Below, piece by piece: positions 26,155 to 34,563 of a stretch of DNA of 64,000 bases. Under the pieces are notes generated by a model, which saw nothing but the letters and a program-made list of their open reading frames with translations, made no database searches and was not told the origin of the DNA. Source of the DNA: Chitinophagaceae bacterium. GTDB lineage: Bacteria > Bacteroidota > Bacteroidia > Chitinophagales > Chitinophagaceae. The position numbers and the translations under genes are program-made. Location of the stretch: the NCBI GenBank assembly GCA_016720745.1, contig JADKKA010000022.1, forward strand, positions 124,001 to 188,000, given 5' to 3'. Each line of letters opens with the position of its first letter. The stretch's first letter is position 1.

Positions 26155-26792
26155 AGTATAGTGCCAGCCATATCAGCGTTGAAATGGGGCAGTCTGCACT
26201 CCGTTATTTCCAGGGATTTATGCCAGAATTCTCCTTCACCGACCTGCAGGCACTGCTGCAATACTGCCAGGTCCGGAAATTTCCCCGAAAAGCCAAACTG
26301 GTGGAAGAAGGGGAGGTGGATGATTACCTGAACATCGTTTTATCAGGTTTAGTCCGCAAATATGTTCGCAGCAATAACAAGGATCAAACCCTGCAACTGG
26401 CAACGGAAGGGCATGTAGTCCATTCCGAGTTATCTTTTTTAACCCGGCAACCCTCCCTGGCGATACTGGAAACCCTGGAACCCACCCAACTGCTTTCCCT
26501 CCGTTTTGATAAAATGGAAGAGGCGCTGGAACATTTTCCTCAGGGAGAAAGAATGGGAAGACTGATGCTGACCGCCATGTACATCAAGAAAGATGAACGC
26601 CGTTATGCCCGGGCCTCCAAAACAGTCAGGGAGCTCTTTCTGGACTATGTAGCCCATCATCCCCATATGCTCCAACGGGTACCACAGAAATACCTGGCCA
26701 GTTACCTGAATATCAAACCTGAAACCTTTAGCCGGCTCAAACACCTGGGGCGTAAATCACAAAAAATCAATGGGTCATCAAAAAGATCTTGA
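26151..26792 (+). CDS. Crp/Fnr-family transcriptional regulator, second of three
   Basis: 213 aa. The ATGA overlap with the first gene implies translational coupling. The beta-roll segment is FPRKAKLVEEGEVDDYLNIVLSG and the recognition region RVPQKYLASYLNIKPETFSRLKHLG. The middle portion (LSFLTRQPSLAILETLEPTQLL) fits the family's effector domain. No Fe-S cysteines typical of Fnr are present. The third paralogue follows after 43 bp that contain a separate promoter. Confidence 0.85.
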   Translation: MKYSASHISVEMGQSALRYFQGFMPEFSFTDLQALLQYCQVRKFPRKAKLVEEGEVDDYLNIVLSGLVRKYVRSNNKDQTLQLATEGHVVHSELSFLTRQPSLAILETLEPTQLLSLRFDKMEEALEHFPQGERMGRLMLTAMYIKKDERRYARASKTVRELFLDYVAHHPHMLQRVPQKYLASYLNIKPETFSRLKHLGRKSQKINGSSKRS

Positions 26793-26820
26793 CTTGAATC
26801 AAGAACTTTTGTACCTTTTG
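26789..26820 (+). promoter_or_regulatory. promoter with an Fnr/Crp-like box before the third regulator
   Basis: TTG at 26789, 20 bp, TACCTTTTG at 26812-26820 forms a Bacteroidota promoter (one extra T in the -7 box). The -33 element lies inside TTGACTTGAATCAA (26789-26802), one mismatch from the Fnr-type box TTGAT-N4-ATCAA. A regulator bound there would cover the -33 site, so autoregulation or cross-regulation by the three paralogues is plausible. Confidence 0.6.
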
Positions 26821-26835
26821 AACTGACTCATCAAT

Positions 26836-27435
26836 ATGGACGCCACAAAAGCATTTCATCATTACCTGAATAAATTCGTTGAGATCAGTGATCATGATTT
26901 CAAAACCATGATCCTGCCCTTTTTAACGATCCGCAAGTTTGCCAAAAAAGAACTCATCACCCGTGTCGGAGAACGGGAGAACTGGATCAATTTTATCGGG
27001 AAAGGACTGATCCGGAAATTTTACCTGAAGGGGGAAGAGGAGATCAATACACAGATTTCCATGGAAGGACATATCATTCACAGTCAGGAGTCTTTTCATA
27101 GTCGTACCGCCTCAGAATACAGTATTGAAACGATTGAACCCAGTATCGTTGTGTCTTCCACTTTTGATCAGTTGGAAGCCATGTTTGCCCAATCTCAGCA
27201 AATGGAACATATGGGGCGGATGATCATCACCCATACCATGGTAATCAAAGACCGCTGGCAAATGTTGCTGGTGAAACTGAGTCCGAGGGAGCGTTTTATC
27301 CATTTTGTTACCAGGAACCCGGAAATGCTGCAAAGGGTACCACAAAAATTCCTGGCCTCTTATCTCAATATCAAGCCTGAAACATTCAGCCGGTTTAAGC
27401 ATTTGATTAAAGGAGTGAAGAGTCGGGAGTCTTGA
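26836..27435 (+). CDS. Crp/Fnr-family transcriptional regulator, third of three
   Basis: 199 aa, the same architecture as the two upstream paralogues: beta-roll (KKELITRVGERENWINFIGKGLIRKFYL), then the HTH RVPQKFLASYLNIKPETFSRFKHL. It has its own promoter. The last codons and the TGA stop (27421-27435) are made of CAGTC-family repeat sequence, so the C-terminal tail VKSRES appears to be created by the array. Either the array expanded into the coding end or the original stop was lost. Confidence 0.85.
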   Translation: MDATKAFHHYLNKFVEISDHDFKTMILPFLTIRKFAKKELITRVGERENWINFIGKGLIRKFYLKGEEEINTQISMEGHIIHSQESFHSRTASEYSIETIEPSIVVSSTFDQLEAMFAQSQQMEHMGRMIITHTMVIKDRWQMLLVKLSPRERFIHFVTRNPEMLQRVPQKFLASYLNIKPETFSRFKHLIKGVKSRES

Positions 27436-27618
27436 GTCTTCAGTCATCAGTCGACAGTCTACAGTCATCAGTCATCAGTCGTCAGTCTACAGTCGACAGT
27501 CGTCAGTCTATTAGTATTCAGTAGGGATTCATAAATCATAGGAAAACCCAATACCAAATACCCAATACCCAATACCCAATCGCCGAACCCCACTAGCCAC
27601 TCGCCTCTAGCCACTCGC
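27421..27618 (+). repeat. composite CAGTC array, locus B
   Basis: About ten CAGTCNN units (NN = AT, GA, TA, GT) run to 27507. Then come a 48-bp unique module (27508-27555), CCCAATA units (about 27547-27580) and two CTAGCCACTCGCC units (27592-27618). The array begins inside the third Crp gene's stop region and fills the gap to the convergent Nramp gene. An inverted copy of the whole composite lies at 33040-33331. Confidence 0.9.
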
Positions 27619-27624
27619 CATCAC

Positions 27625-29511
27625 TCACACATTCACCACCAATACCGGTATTTTCAATTCATGTCTTACCGCATCTACAGTTTGACCATAAATGATATCC
27701 CGGATCCCGCTATGGCCATGGGCGCCGATCACCAGCATTTCCGCGCCTGATTCACGGGCAATTCTTGCTATTTCCTTTGCACGCTCATTAAAGCCGAGGA
27801 GTCCTTTCGCTTGATGCCCCTTATCCTGTAATTGCTGCACATAATGATTCAGCTGTTCCTGATCCTTTCTGGTTTCCAGGTCATCGGTATCTTTTTCCAT
27901 CAGCCGGGTGGTGGCACTCTCCACCACATGAATCAGGATATAATTAGTTTGGCTGTTGCCCTGTCCCAGTGCATGGGCGATCAGCCTCGCATCATCTTTA
28001 CTGAAATCAAGCGCAATGGCGATCTGGTTGTATACAGGTGTTTCAATGGCATCAAGCAGGGCGGCATCGCTGTGCAGTTGCTTGGATGGAGCCGGAATTA
28101 TTTTTTTACGAAGCGGATAAAAAATAGCCACGATGAGCAGCACCAGGTAAAAAATGCCACCGAGGATAATCACTGCTTTCCAGAACAGATTGGAGGAGGT
28201 TTCGAAAAATGTACCAGCCTGTTCAAGTACCATCCGGATGTTCAGATAGACCAGGATGACAGTGATCAGGGAAGCCGTTGCAATCACCAGTGGTTTGATG
28301 GCAAATTTTCCCATGGTTTTTTTATCACTGGTGAAATGGATCAGGGGGATAATCGCAAACCCCAGTTGCAGGCTCAGGATCACCTGGCTCAGCACCAGCA
28401 GACTATCAATATTATTTTCTCCGTTAATCAGGATCACCAGCACCGCTGGAATGATTGCAATCACCCTGGTGAGTAACCTTCGAACCATAGGATTGATCCG
28501 CAAATGGAGATAACCTTCCATGACGATCTGTCCGGCCAGGGTGCCGGTAATGGTGGAACTTTGACCGGATGCAATCAATGCCACGGCAAAAAGAATGGGA
28601 GCAAGACCACTGCCCAGCATAGGGGCCAGCAGTTCATGTGCCTGTTTGATCTCTGCAACATCCGTACGGCCTGTTTTGAAAAATACGGTGGCCGCCAGTA
28701 CCAGGATCGCTGCATTCACAAAAAAAGCCAGGTTCAAGGCAATGGCGCTATCAATAAAATTCAATTTGAGTGCTCTCTTAATTCCGGCATCATCCCGTTT
28801 GATTTTCCGGGTTTGTACCAGTGCCGAATGCAGGTAAAGATTATGCGGCATCACAGTGGCCCCGATAATGCCAATGGCAATATAAAGTGCCGTGTTATTG
28901 GGAATGGATGGTACAAATCCTTTGACCACTTCTCCCAGATCGGGTTTGGCAATAATGATTTCAATCAGGAAGGAAAGTCCAATCACTGCCACCAGGGCAA
29001 TGATAAAGGCTTCCATCTTCCGCATCCCCAGTCTTTGCAATAACAGGAAAAGAAAAGTATCCAGCACAGTAATACTAACACCCCAGATCAGTGGCAGTCC
29101 TGTCAGCAATTGTATACCAATGGCCATCCCCAGTATTTCGGCCAGGTCCGTGGCCGCAATGGCTATTTCAGCTAAGCCATACAATGCATAATTAATATAG
29201 CGGGGATAAGTTTCACGATTCGCCTGTGCGAGGTCACGGCCTCTTACAATTCCCAACCTGGCCGATAAACTTTGCAGGAGCAGGGCCATCAGATTACTCA
29301 TCAGCAGTACCCAGATCAGTTTATAACCAAATTGACTACCTCCCGCCAGATCAGTCGCCCAGTTACCGGGATCCATATACCCCACACTCACCAGGTAAGC
29401 AGGCCCAAGGAAGGCAAGGCTTTTTCTCCAGCCCTTTCTCTTGCTACTGGTCGTGTCCACACTCTGATGAACTTCACTCAGCGAAGTATAGTTATAACGA
29501 TCATCCTTCAT
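27625..29511 (-). CDS. mntH: Nramp-family metal transporter fused to a UspA domain
   Basis: 628 aa. Residues about 25-460 form an Nramp/SLC11 transporter with about eleven helices, the metal-binding DPGNWATD in TM1 and MPHNLYLHS in TM6. After a last helix and basic linker (PLRKKIIPAPSKQ), the final ~140 residues are a universal-stress-protein domain (QIAIALDFSKDDARL, VIGAHGHSGIRD) with the G-2x-G-9x-G-like nucleotide site only partly visible. It imports Mn2+ or Fe2+ with protons. The 11-bp overlap with the MntR-like gene makes a metal-regulated operon. Confidence 0.88.
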   Translation of the reverse strand: MKDDRYNYTSLSEVHQSVDTTSSKRKGWRKSLAFLGPAYLVSVGYMDPGNWATDLAGGSQFGYKLIWVLLMSNLMALLLQSLSARLGIVRGRDLAQANRETYPRYINYALYGLAEIAIAATDLAEILGMAIGIQLLTGLPLIWGVSITVLDTFLFLLLQRLGMRKMEAFIIALVAVIGLSFLIEIIIAKPDLGEVVKGFVPSIPNNTALYIAIGIIGATVMPHNLYLHSALVQTRKIKRDDAGIKRALKLNFIDSAIALNLAFFVNAAILVLAATVFFKTGRTDVAEIKQAHELLAPMLGSGLAPILFAVALIASGQSSTITGTLAGQIVMEGYLHLRINPMVRRLLTRVIAIIPAVLVILINGENNIDSLLVLSQVILSLQLGFAIIPLIHFTSDKKTMGKFAIKPLVIATASLITVILVYLNIRMVLEQAGTFFETSSNLFWKAVIILGGIFYLVLLIVAIFYPLRKKIIPAPSKQLHSDAALLDAIETPVYNQIAIALDFSKDDARLIAHALGQGNSQTNYILIHVVESATTRLMEKDTDDLETRKDQEQLNHYVQQLQDKGHQAKGLLGFNERAKEIARIARESGAEMLVIGAHGHSGIRDIIYGQTVDAVRHELKIPVLVVNV

Positions 29512-30166
29512 ACTTTACAAATATGTTTTCGGCCAGTTGCTTACTAATGAGGACGGCCGGAAGGCGGCCGATTTTTATTTCCATGGATTCATCAAATTCA
29601 AATCTCTTCTTTACTTCCAGTTTTGTACCGATGCGGATTTTCATGTGTTCCAGTAATTCAAGGATCGGACTGCTTTGATCTTTTACATTACTTACGATGG
29701 CGGCCTGTTGCAGAGGGAGTTCGGTTAAACAGGTTCTTTTATACACTTCAATCTTACCATTGGCATCCGGAATCGGGTCACCGTGCGGATCAACCCGGGG
29801 GAAACCCAGGAATTCATCCAGTTTATCAATGAGTTTTTTATTGCTGACATGTTCCAGCTCTTCCGCCACTTCATGTACTTCATCCCAGCTGAACAGGAGT
29901 TTTTCTGCCAGAAAAAATTCCCAGAGCCGGTGCCTCCGGATGATCCCCAGCGCTACCCTGGACCCCTCCTGAGAGAGGCGAAAACCCTGATAGGGCTGGT
30001 AATGCAACAATTTTTTCGCTTTGAGCTTCTTCATCATATCGGTAACAGAAGCCGGCTTGGTGCGTAATGCATTGGCCAGGGCGTTGGTACTCACGGTTCC
30101 ATCCGAACCCTGGAGCCGGTAAATCGCTTTAATATAATTTTCCTCGCTGGTAGAGTAATTCAGCAT
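29501..30166 (-). CDS. mntR: DtxR/MntR-family metal-dependent regulator
   Basis: 221 aa with the DtxR fold. The N-terminal winged helix is SEENYIKAIYRLQG, then LANALRTKPASVTDMMKKLK. A dimerisation and metal-binding domain follows (RHRLWEFFLAEKLLFSWDEVHEVAEELEHV), then a C-terminal FeoA/SH3-like domain. It should repress the co-transcribed Nramp gene when Mn2+ or Fe2+ is abundant. A pair of direct repeats at its own promoter is the likely binding site. Confidence 0.88.
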   Translation of the reverse strand: MLNYSTSEENYIKAIYRLQGSDGTVSTNALANALRTKPASVTDMMKKLKAKKLLHYQPYQGFRLSQEGSRVALGIIRRHRLWEFFLAEKLLFSWDEVHEVAEELEHVSNKKLIDKLDEFLGFPRVDPHGDPIPDANGKIEVYKRTCLTELPLQQAAIVSNVKDQSSPILELLEHMKIRIGTKLEVKKRFEFDESMEIKIGRLPAVLISKQLAENIFVKYEG

Positions 30167-30168
30167 GC

Positions 30169-30216
30169 CTAAAAATAAATTTAGACAAAGCTAAAAATAA
30201 ATTTGATCCCCGCAAA
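30169..30216 (-). promoter_or_regulatory. mntR-mntH promoter with two direct-repeat operators
   Basis: On the minus strand TTTG (30216-30213), 19 bp, TAGCTTTG (30193-30186) is a near-ideal Bacteroidota promoter. Two identical 14-bp repeats (plus strand CTAAAAATAAATTT) at 30169-30182 and 30191-30204 have a 22-bp period. One overlaps the -7 box and one covers the transcription start, directly before the ATG at 30166. The inferred ligand is the MntR-like protein. Confidence 0.72.
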
Positions 30217-30264
30217 AACATCCATTGACGGGTTTCCCGGAATCGCTTACTTTCGGGCAGAATT

Positions 30265-31254
30265 ATGCCTATGTACAGTAAATTTTTGTCAGCACTTTTA
30301 GGGGGGCTCTTCCTGCTCGCAGCCTGCGGAGAAAAGAAAAAAACGGTTTCTCTTTCCGGGGATGAACCGGTTAATGCAGCCGATTTTATAGCATTTTTTC
30401 CAAATCTGGAACTGACTTTTTATTATGCAGACAGCAGCCTTCGGAAAACGATAAAGGAAAAAGATTCCCTGCAGATCAGTTACAAAGTTTTTACCAGTGT
30501 GGTACCGGATACCGTGTTGTCAAAAATATACGGGAAGGGTACAAAGCCGAAAATCTATGCGGTAGGCAAGACCATTGGTCCTAATAAGGAAACTTACCTG
30601 GTGGTGAAAACAATCACCGCCGAAAAGCGTAGCATGTTAATACTTGGGTTTCTGCCCGATCAATCTTTTTCCGCTTCTCTCACCGCACTGAAACCAGATA
30701 AGGATGCCACTACCAATGAGTCATTCACCCTTGACCGACGTCATTTAATTACCAAGAATGTGCTCCGGAAAAACCGGGATGGTAGTATGAGTGAGGGCCG
30801 GGATGTTTATGCTTTTAATGCCGAAAGCCGTTTATATTATCTGGTTATGACAGATGCACTCGAAGATAAACCGGCAGAACTGATCAACCCGATTGACACC
30901 CTGAGCCGTAAACAGAAATGGACAGCAGATTATTCATCAGGTAAGATGAACCTGGTCTCCATCCGGGACGGAAGAAGAAACAATGAAATCCGTTTTTTTA
31001 TCCATTTTGAAAAAGGAGGAAACTGCAGCGGTGAATTGAAAGGGGAAGCAGATATCACTGGCAATAATACCGCTGAGTACCGGCAGGACGGTGACCCCTG
31101 TAAACTGAAATTTATTTTTTCCTCCGGATCGGTAACGCTGCAGGAAATGGAGGGTTGCGGTGCTTACCGTCCGCAAAACTGTTCTTTTAACGGCAGTTAT
31201 GCCCGGAAAAAAGAAAGCAAACCCAAGCCTGCGGGAAAGAAGAATAAAAAATAA
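30265..31254 (+). CDS. lipoprotein of unknown function
   Basis: 329 aa. The leader ends in LLAACG (lipobox), followed by EKKK. The body is a mixed alpha/beta domain. Its C-terminal part (CSGELKGEADITGNNTAEYR, CKLKFIFSSG) resembles small-molecule- or lipid-binding beta modules, but no family is recognised. There are two nearby start codons (30265 and 30271) and either is possible. The tail is Lys-rich (KKESKPKPAGKKNKK). It is divergent from the mntR operon. Confidence 0.7.
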   Translation: MPMYSKFLSALLGGLFLLAACGEKKKTVSLSGDEPVNAADFIAFFPNLELTFYYADSSLRKTIKEKDSLQISYKVFTSVVPDTVLSKIYGKGTKPKIYAVGKTIGPNKETYLVVKTITAEKRSMLILGFLPDQSFSASLTALKPDKDATTNESFTLDRRHLITKNVLRKNRDGSMSEGRDVYAFNAESRLYYLVMTDALEDKPAELINPIDTLSRKQKWTADYSSGKMNLVSIRDGRRNNEIRFFIHFEKGGNCSGELKGEADITGNNTAEYRQDGDPCKLKFIFSSGSVTLQEMEGCGAYRPQNCSFNGSYARKKESKPKPAGKKNKK

Positions 31255-31383
31255 TGACCACCTGCAAACGTTGTCAGCCTTTATTTTGTTGAACAAATCA
31301 GCCGCTGTGCAGGACTTCTCCGGATTCCTGTCTCCCAATAAATTATTTCCACTAATATTGCAGCTTCGTGTAAAAACAACACT

Positions 31384-33039
31384 ATGAGTTTTACTGCTTT
31401 TTCTGTGCCTTATCCCGTTGAAGAAAGATATTCGAAGAAAGTGGCCTATTTCTCCATGGAATTTGCCACCCACCAGCCATTGAAAATTTACAGTGGCGGT
31501 CTTGGCTTTTTGGCAGGTTCTCACCTTAGAAGTGCGTATGAACTGCGCCAGAACATGATTGGGATCGGTATTTTATGGAAATACGGTTATTATGATCAGG
31601 AACGTAACCAGGATCAGACACTGGATGTAGCCTGGAATGAAAAATTATACAGTTTTCTGGAAGATACTGGCATCAAGTACCAGGTAACCATACATGAACA
31701 CCCGGTATGGGTAAAAGTCTGGTACCTGAACCCCGAAACATTTAAAACAGCCCCTTTATTTTTACTGTCTACTGATGTACCGGAAAATGATTATGTGTCT
31801 CAAACCATTACCCACCGGCTCTATGATGCCAATGTGGCTACCAAGGTAGCCCAGTTCATTTTACTGGGGGTAGGAGGAGCCAAACTGGTTGACCTGCTAG
31901 GGTTTCAACCCGAACTCTACCATTTAAATGAGGCCCACGCACTCTCTGCTGCCTTTTACCTGTACCGGAAATTCGGTAATAAAATGGAAGAGGTGAGAAA
32001 GCGGCTTGTCTTTACTACGCATACTCCTGAAGAAGCCGGCAATGAAAAACATGATATTTATCTCTGTCATAAAATGAGTTATTTCTGCGGCCTGAGTGTC
32101 GATGAAGTAAAGAAACTCTATGACAATGACAGTGATCAGTTCAACCATTCACTGGCAGCCCTGCGTTTTGCCCGGCTGGCCAATGGTGTTTCTCAGTTAC
32201 ACGGCGATGTGTCCAGAGCAATGTGGAGCAAGTATGATAATATCTGTCCAATCATCTCTATCACCAATGCCCAGAACTGGCGTTACTGGGCCGATAAGCA
32301 GATGTACAAATTCATGGAAGCGGGGGATGATTATTGGTTTGATGACCGGAAAAAATACCTGAAGAAAAGAGCATTTGAAATTGTAGCAGACCAGACCGGT
32401 AAAATCTTCAATCCTGATGTATTCACCATCGTTTGGGCCCGTCGCTTTGCCGGATACAAAAGGGCAGGACTGATCACTACTGCACAGGAAAAATTTCACA
32501 AGCTGATGACTGATTCAAAGTATCCGGTACAAATCATCTGGGCCGGTAAACCTTACCCGGTAGATCATCCGGCGATCAGTGAATTTAATCAGTTGGTCCA
32601 TCTCAGCAAGCAATACAAGAACATGGCTGTTCTCGTTGGGTATGAACTGGGACTTTCCAAAAGACTGAAGCAGACATCTGATGCCTGGCTCAATAATCCC
32701 AGGGTTCCCCGTGAAGCCTCCGGCACCAGTGGTATGACTGCCGCGATGAATGGCGCAGTGAATTTCTCAACAGATGATGGATGGATTCCGGAATTTATTA
32801 ATCATGGCCATAACGGTTTTGTAGTACCACAGGCAGATTATGCAAATATGGCTACCCACGAACAGGACCAGTACGATCTCAATAAATTATACGAAATACT
32901 GGAAAATGAAATACTGCCGCTGTACTATGATAATTACAGTACCTGGCGCCAGGTGATGAAGAACGGAATGCAGGATGTGCGTCTCCAGTTCGACAGTAAC
33001 CGGATGGCGCATGAGTATTATGATTTGCTGTATAAGTGA
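31384..33039 (+). CDS. GT35 alpha-glucan phosphorylase homologue lacking the PLP lysine
   Basis: 551 aa, the short phosphorylase type. It shows YFSMEFATHQPLKIYSGGLG, HLNEAHALSAAF, FTTHTPEEAGNE and ARRFAGYKRAGL. The PLP site of glycogen phosphorylases reads GT(S/G)xMK. Here it reads GTSGMTAAMNG, with Thr452 where the Schiff-base lysine should be. Without PLP, classical phosphorolysis is not expected. The protein could be an inactive regulator or a glucosyltransferase of different chemistry. A GH13 amylase lies 1.9 kb downstream, consistent with alpha-glucan metabolism. Confidence 0.85.
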   Translation: MSFTAFSVPYPVEERYSKKVAYFSMEFATHQPLKIYSGGLGFLAGSHLRSAYELRQNMIGIGILWKYGYYDQERNQDQTLDVAWNEKLYSFLEDTGIKYQVTIHEHPVWVKVWYLNPETFKTAPLFLLSTDVPENDYVSQTITHRLYDANVATKVAQFILLGVGGAKLVDLLGFQPELYHLNEAHALSAAFYLYRKFGNKMEEVRKRLVFTTHTPEEAGNEKHDIYLCHKMSYFCGLSVDEVKKLYDNDSDQFNHSLAALRFARLANGVSQLHGDVSRAMWSKYDNICPIISITNAQNWRYWADKQMYKFMEAGDDYWFDDRKKYLKKRAFEIVADQTGKIFNPDVFTIVWARRFAGYKRAGLITTAQEKFHKLMTDSKYPVQIIWAGKPYPVDHPAISEFNQLVHLSKQYKNMAVLVGYELGLSKRLKQTSDAWLNNPRVPREASGTSGMTAAMNGAVNFSTDDGWIPEFINHGHNGFVVPQADYANMATHEQDQYDLNKLYEILENEILPLYYDNYSTWRQVMKNGMQDVRLQFDSNRMAHEYYDLLYK

Positions 33040-33331
33040 GAGGCGAGTGGGAAGTGGCTAGTGGGGAGAGACAAGTAGGGAGTCATTAGTAGGGTTTGGC
33101 TAATGGGAAGATGGAGCTGATTTTCCCCTTTAGGGGATGGGGGTGGGTATTGGGTTTTCCTGAGATTCATGAATCCTTACTGAATACTGATAGGCTGATG
33201 ACTGTCGACTGAAGACTTAAGACTGCCGACTGTCTACTGCCGACTGCCGACTGCCGACTGTCGACTGATAGACTGAAGACTGTAGACTGCCGACTGTCTA
33301 CTGCCGACTGAAGACTGCCGACTGCTCTTTA
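33040..33331 (-). repeat. composite CAGTC array, locus C (inverted copy of B)
   Basis: Read on the minus strand: about 17 CAGTCNN units (33331 down to about 33194), the 48-bp module (33193-33146; 43 of 48 bases equal to locus B), a CCCAATA motif, then CTAGCCACT-like sequence near 33040-33070. It starts 9 bp after the ispH stop on the same strand. It fills the entire gap between the phosphorylase and ispH genes. Confidence 0.9.
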
Positions 33332-33339
33332 GGGGTCCG

Positions 33340-34563
33340 CTACTGGCTCCAACCTTTCAGCATTTCATTCATCGGCTTTGCCTCCTTAAAAAAACCGGCT
33401 ATTTTTTCTATCACACCTTCTACCAGCGCATCCGGGCAGGAAGCACCGCTGGTCATTAAAATGGTTACCGGTTCTTTGGATGGTAACCATCCCTGCGTTA
33501 TCAATTCTTCTTTTTTGTGAAAGTTGTAGTGGAGGATTTCCTCAGCAGAATGAATTTTATTTTCATTACTGATAAAATAGGTTGGCAGTTGTTGTTCACA
33601 CAATTCAACAAGGTGCGAGGTATTGGATGAATTATAGCCTCCCACCACAATGGCAAGGTCAGCTGGCTTTTCGAGCATTCCGGTTACAGCGGTTTGATTA
33701 TCCAGGGTGGCATAACAAAGCGTATCTCTTGTATCAGCAAATCTTTCACTGATATCTGCAGGTGCAAATCGTTCCTGCATCACCTGTTTCAGGTAATCAG
33801 CAATGGCCTGTGTATCGCTGGCCAGCATAGTGGTTTGGTTCACGACGCCAATTCGCTGCAGATCATTTGTAACATCAAAACCGGCAGAATACTGTCCCTG
33901 GAACCGGGTATAAAAACTATCTGCAGGTTCATCGCCACGGATATACGAGGCCAGCAGGATGGCCTCCTGCATATCTTTTACCACCACGGAAGCTGCATTG
34001 GCCGCAGCATGTGAAAAGGTAGCCCTCGTTTCTTCGTGAATGGGTTTGCCGTGGATGACAATCGTATATGATTTTTTAGCAATGGCCTCACTGCGGTTCC
34101 AGACTTTTTCCACAAAAGGACAGGTAGTATTGTAAGGTTCCGTTTGAATCCCCCGGTCATGTAACTGCTTTTCAATTTCGAGTGTAGTGCCAAAAGCTGG
34201 GATCATCACAATATCACTTGCATCTAGACTATCGAAAGGAATCAATTGTTTGCCATGGGTGTCCTGCAGAAATTCGATGCCGTGGGAGAGCAGGTCTGCA
34301 TTGACCTGGGGATTATGAATCATTTCACTGAGCAGGAAAATTCTTTTACCAGGATTTTCCGCAACAGTTCGGAATGCAATTTCAATCGCATTCTCCACAC
34401 CGTAGCAGAATCCAAAATGCCGGGCCAGTAAAATTTGTACCGGACCAAAATCCAGCAGGGTAGGGGCATCATCCTTTTTTAACCGGTCCTCTTCTTTCCT
34501 TTTTTTCTTGATGGCGCTGATCAGCGGGCTCCGGTAAATAATGGGTACATCGAACTGCTTCAT
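33340..34563 (-). CDS. ispH: 4-hydroxy-3-methylbut-2-enyl diphosphate reductase (IspH)
   Basis: 407 aa. The three 4Fe-4S cysteines are in HFGFCYGVENA (about Cys53), NTTCPFVEKVW and SGASCPDALVE. The substrate-binding loops EMIHNPQVN and NQTTMLASDTQ are present. It makes IPP and DMAPP in the last MEP-pathway step. The ~40-residue N-terminal extension before the first Cys is usual in Bacteroidota. The frame stays open to 34932 only because repeat sequence lies upstream. MKQFDVPIIYRSP at 34563 is the credible start. Confidence 0.93.
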   Translation of the reverse strand: MKQFDVPIIYRSPLISAIKKKRKEEDRLKKDDAPTLLDFGPVQILLARHFGFCYGVENAIEIAFRTVAENPGKRIFLLSEMIHNPQVNADLLSHGIEFLQDTHGKQLIPFDSLDASDIVMIPAFGTTLEIEKQLHDRGIQTEPYNTTCPFVEKVWNRSEAIAKKSYTIVIHGKPIHEETRATFSHAAANAASVVVKDMQEAILLASYIRGDEPADSFYTRFQGQYSAGFDVTNDLQRIGVVNQTTMLASDTQAIADYLKQVMQERFAPADISERFADTRDTLCYATLDNQTAVTGMLEKPADLAIVVGGYNSSNTSHLVELCEQQLPTYFISNENKIHSAEEILHYNFHKKEELITQGWLPSKEPVTILMTSGASCPDALVEGVIEKIAGFFKEAKPMNEMLKGWSQ

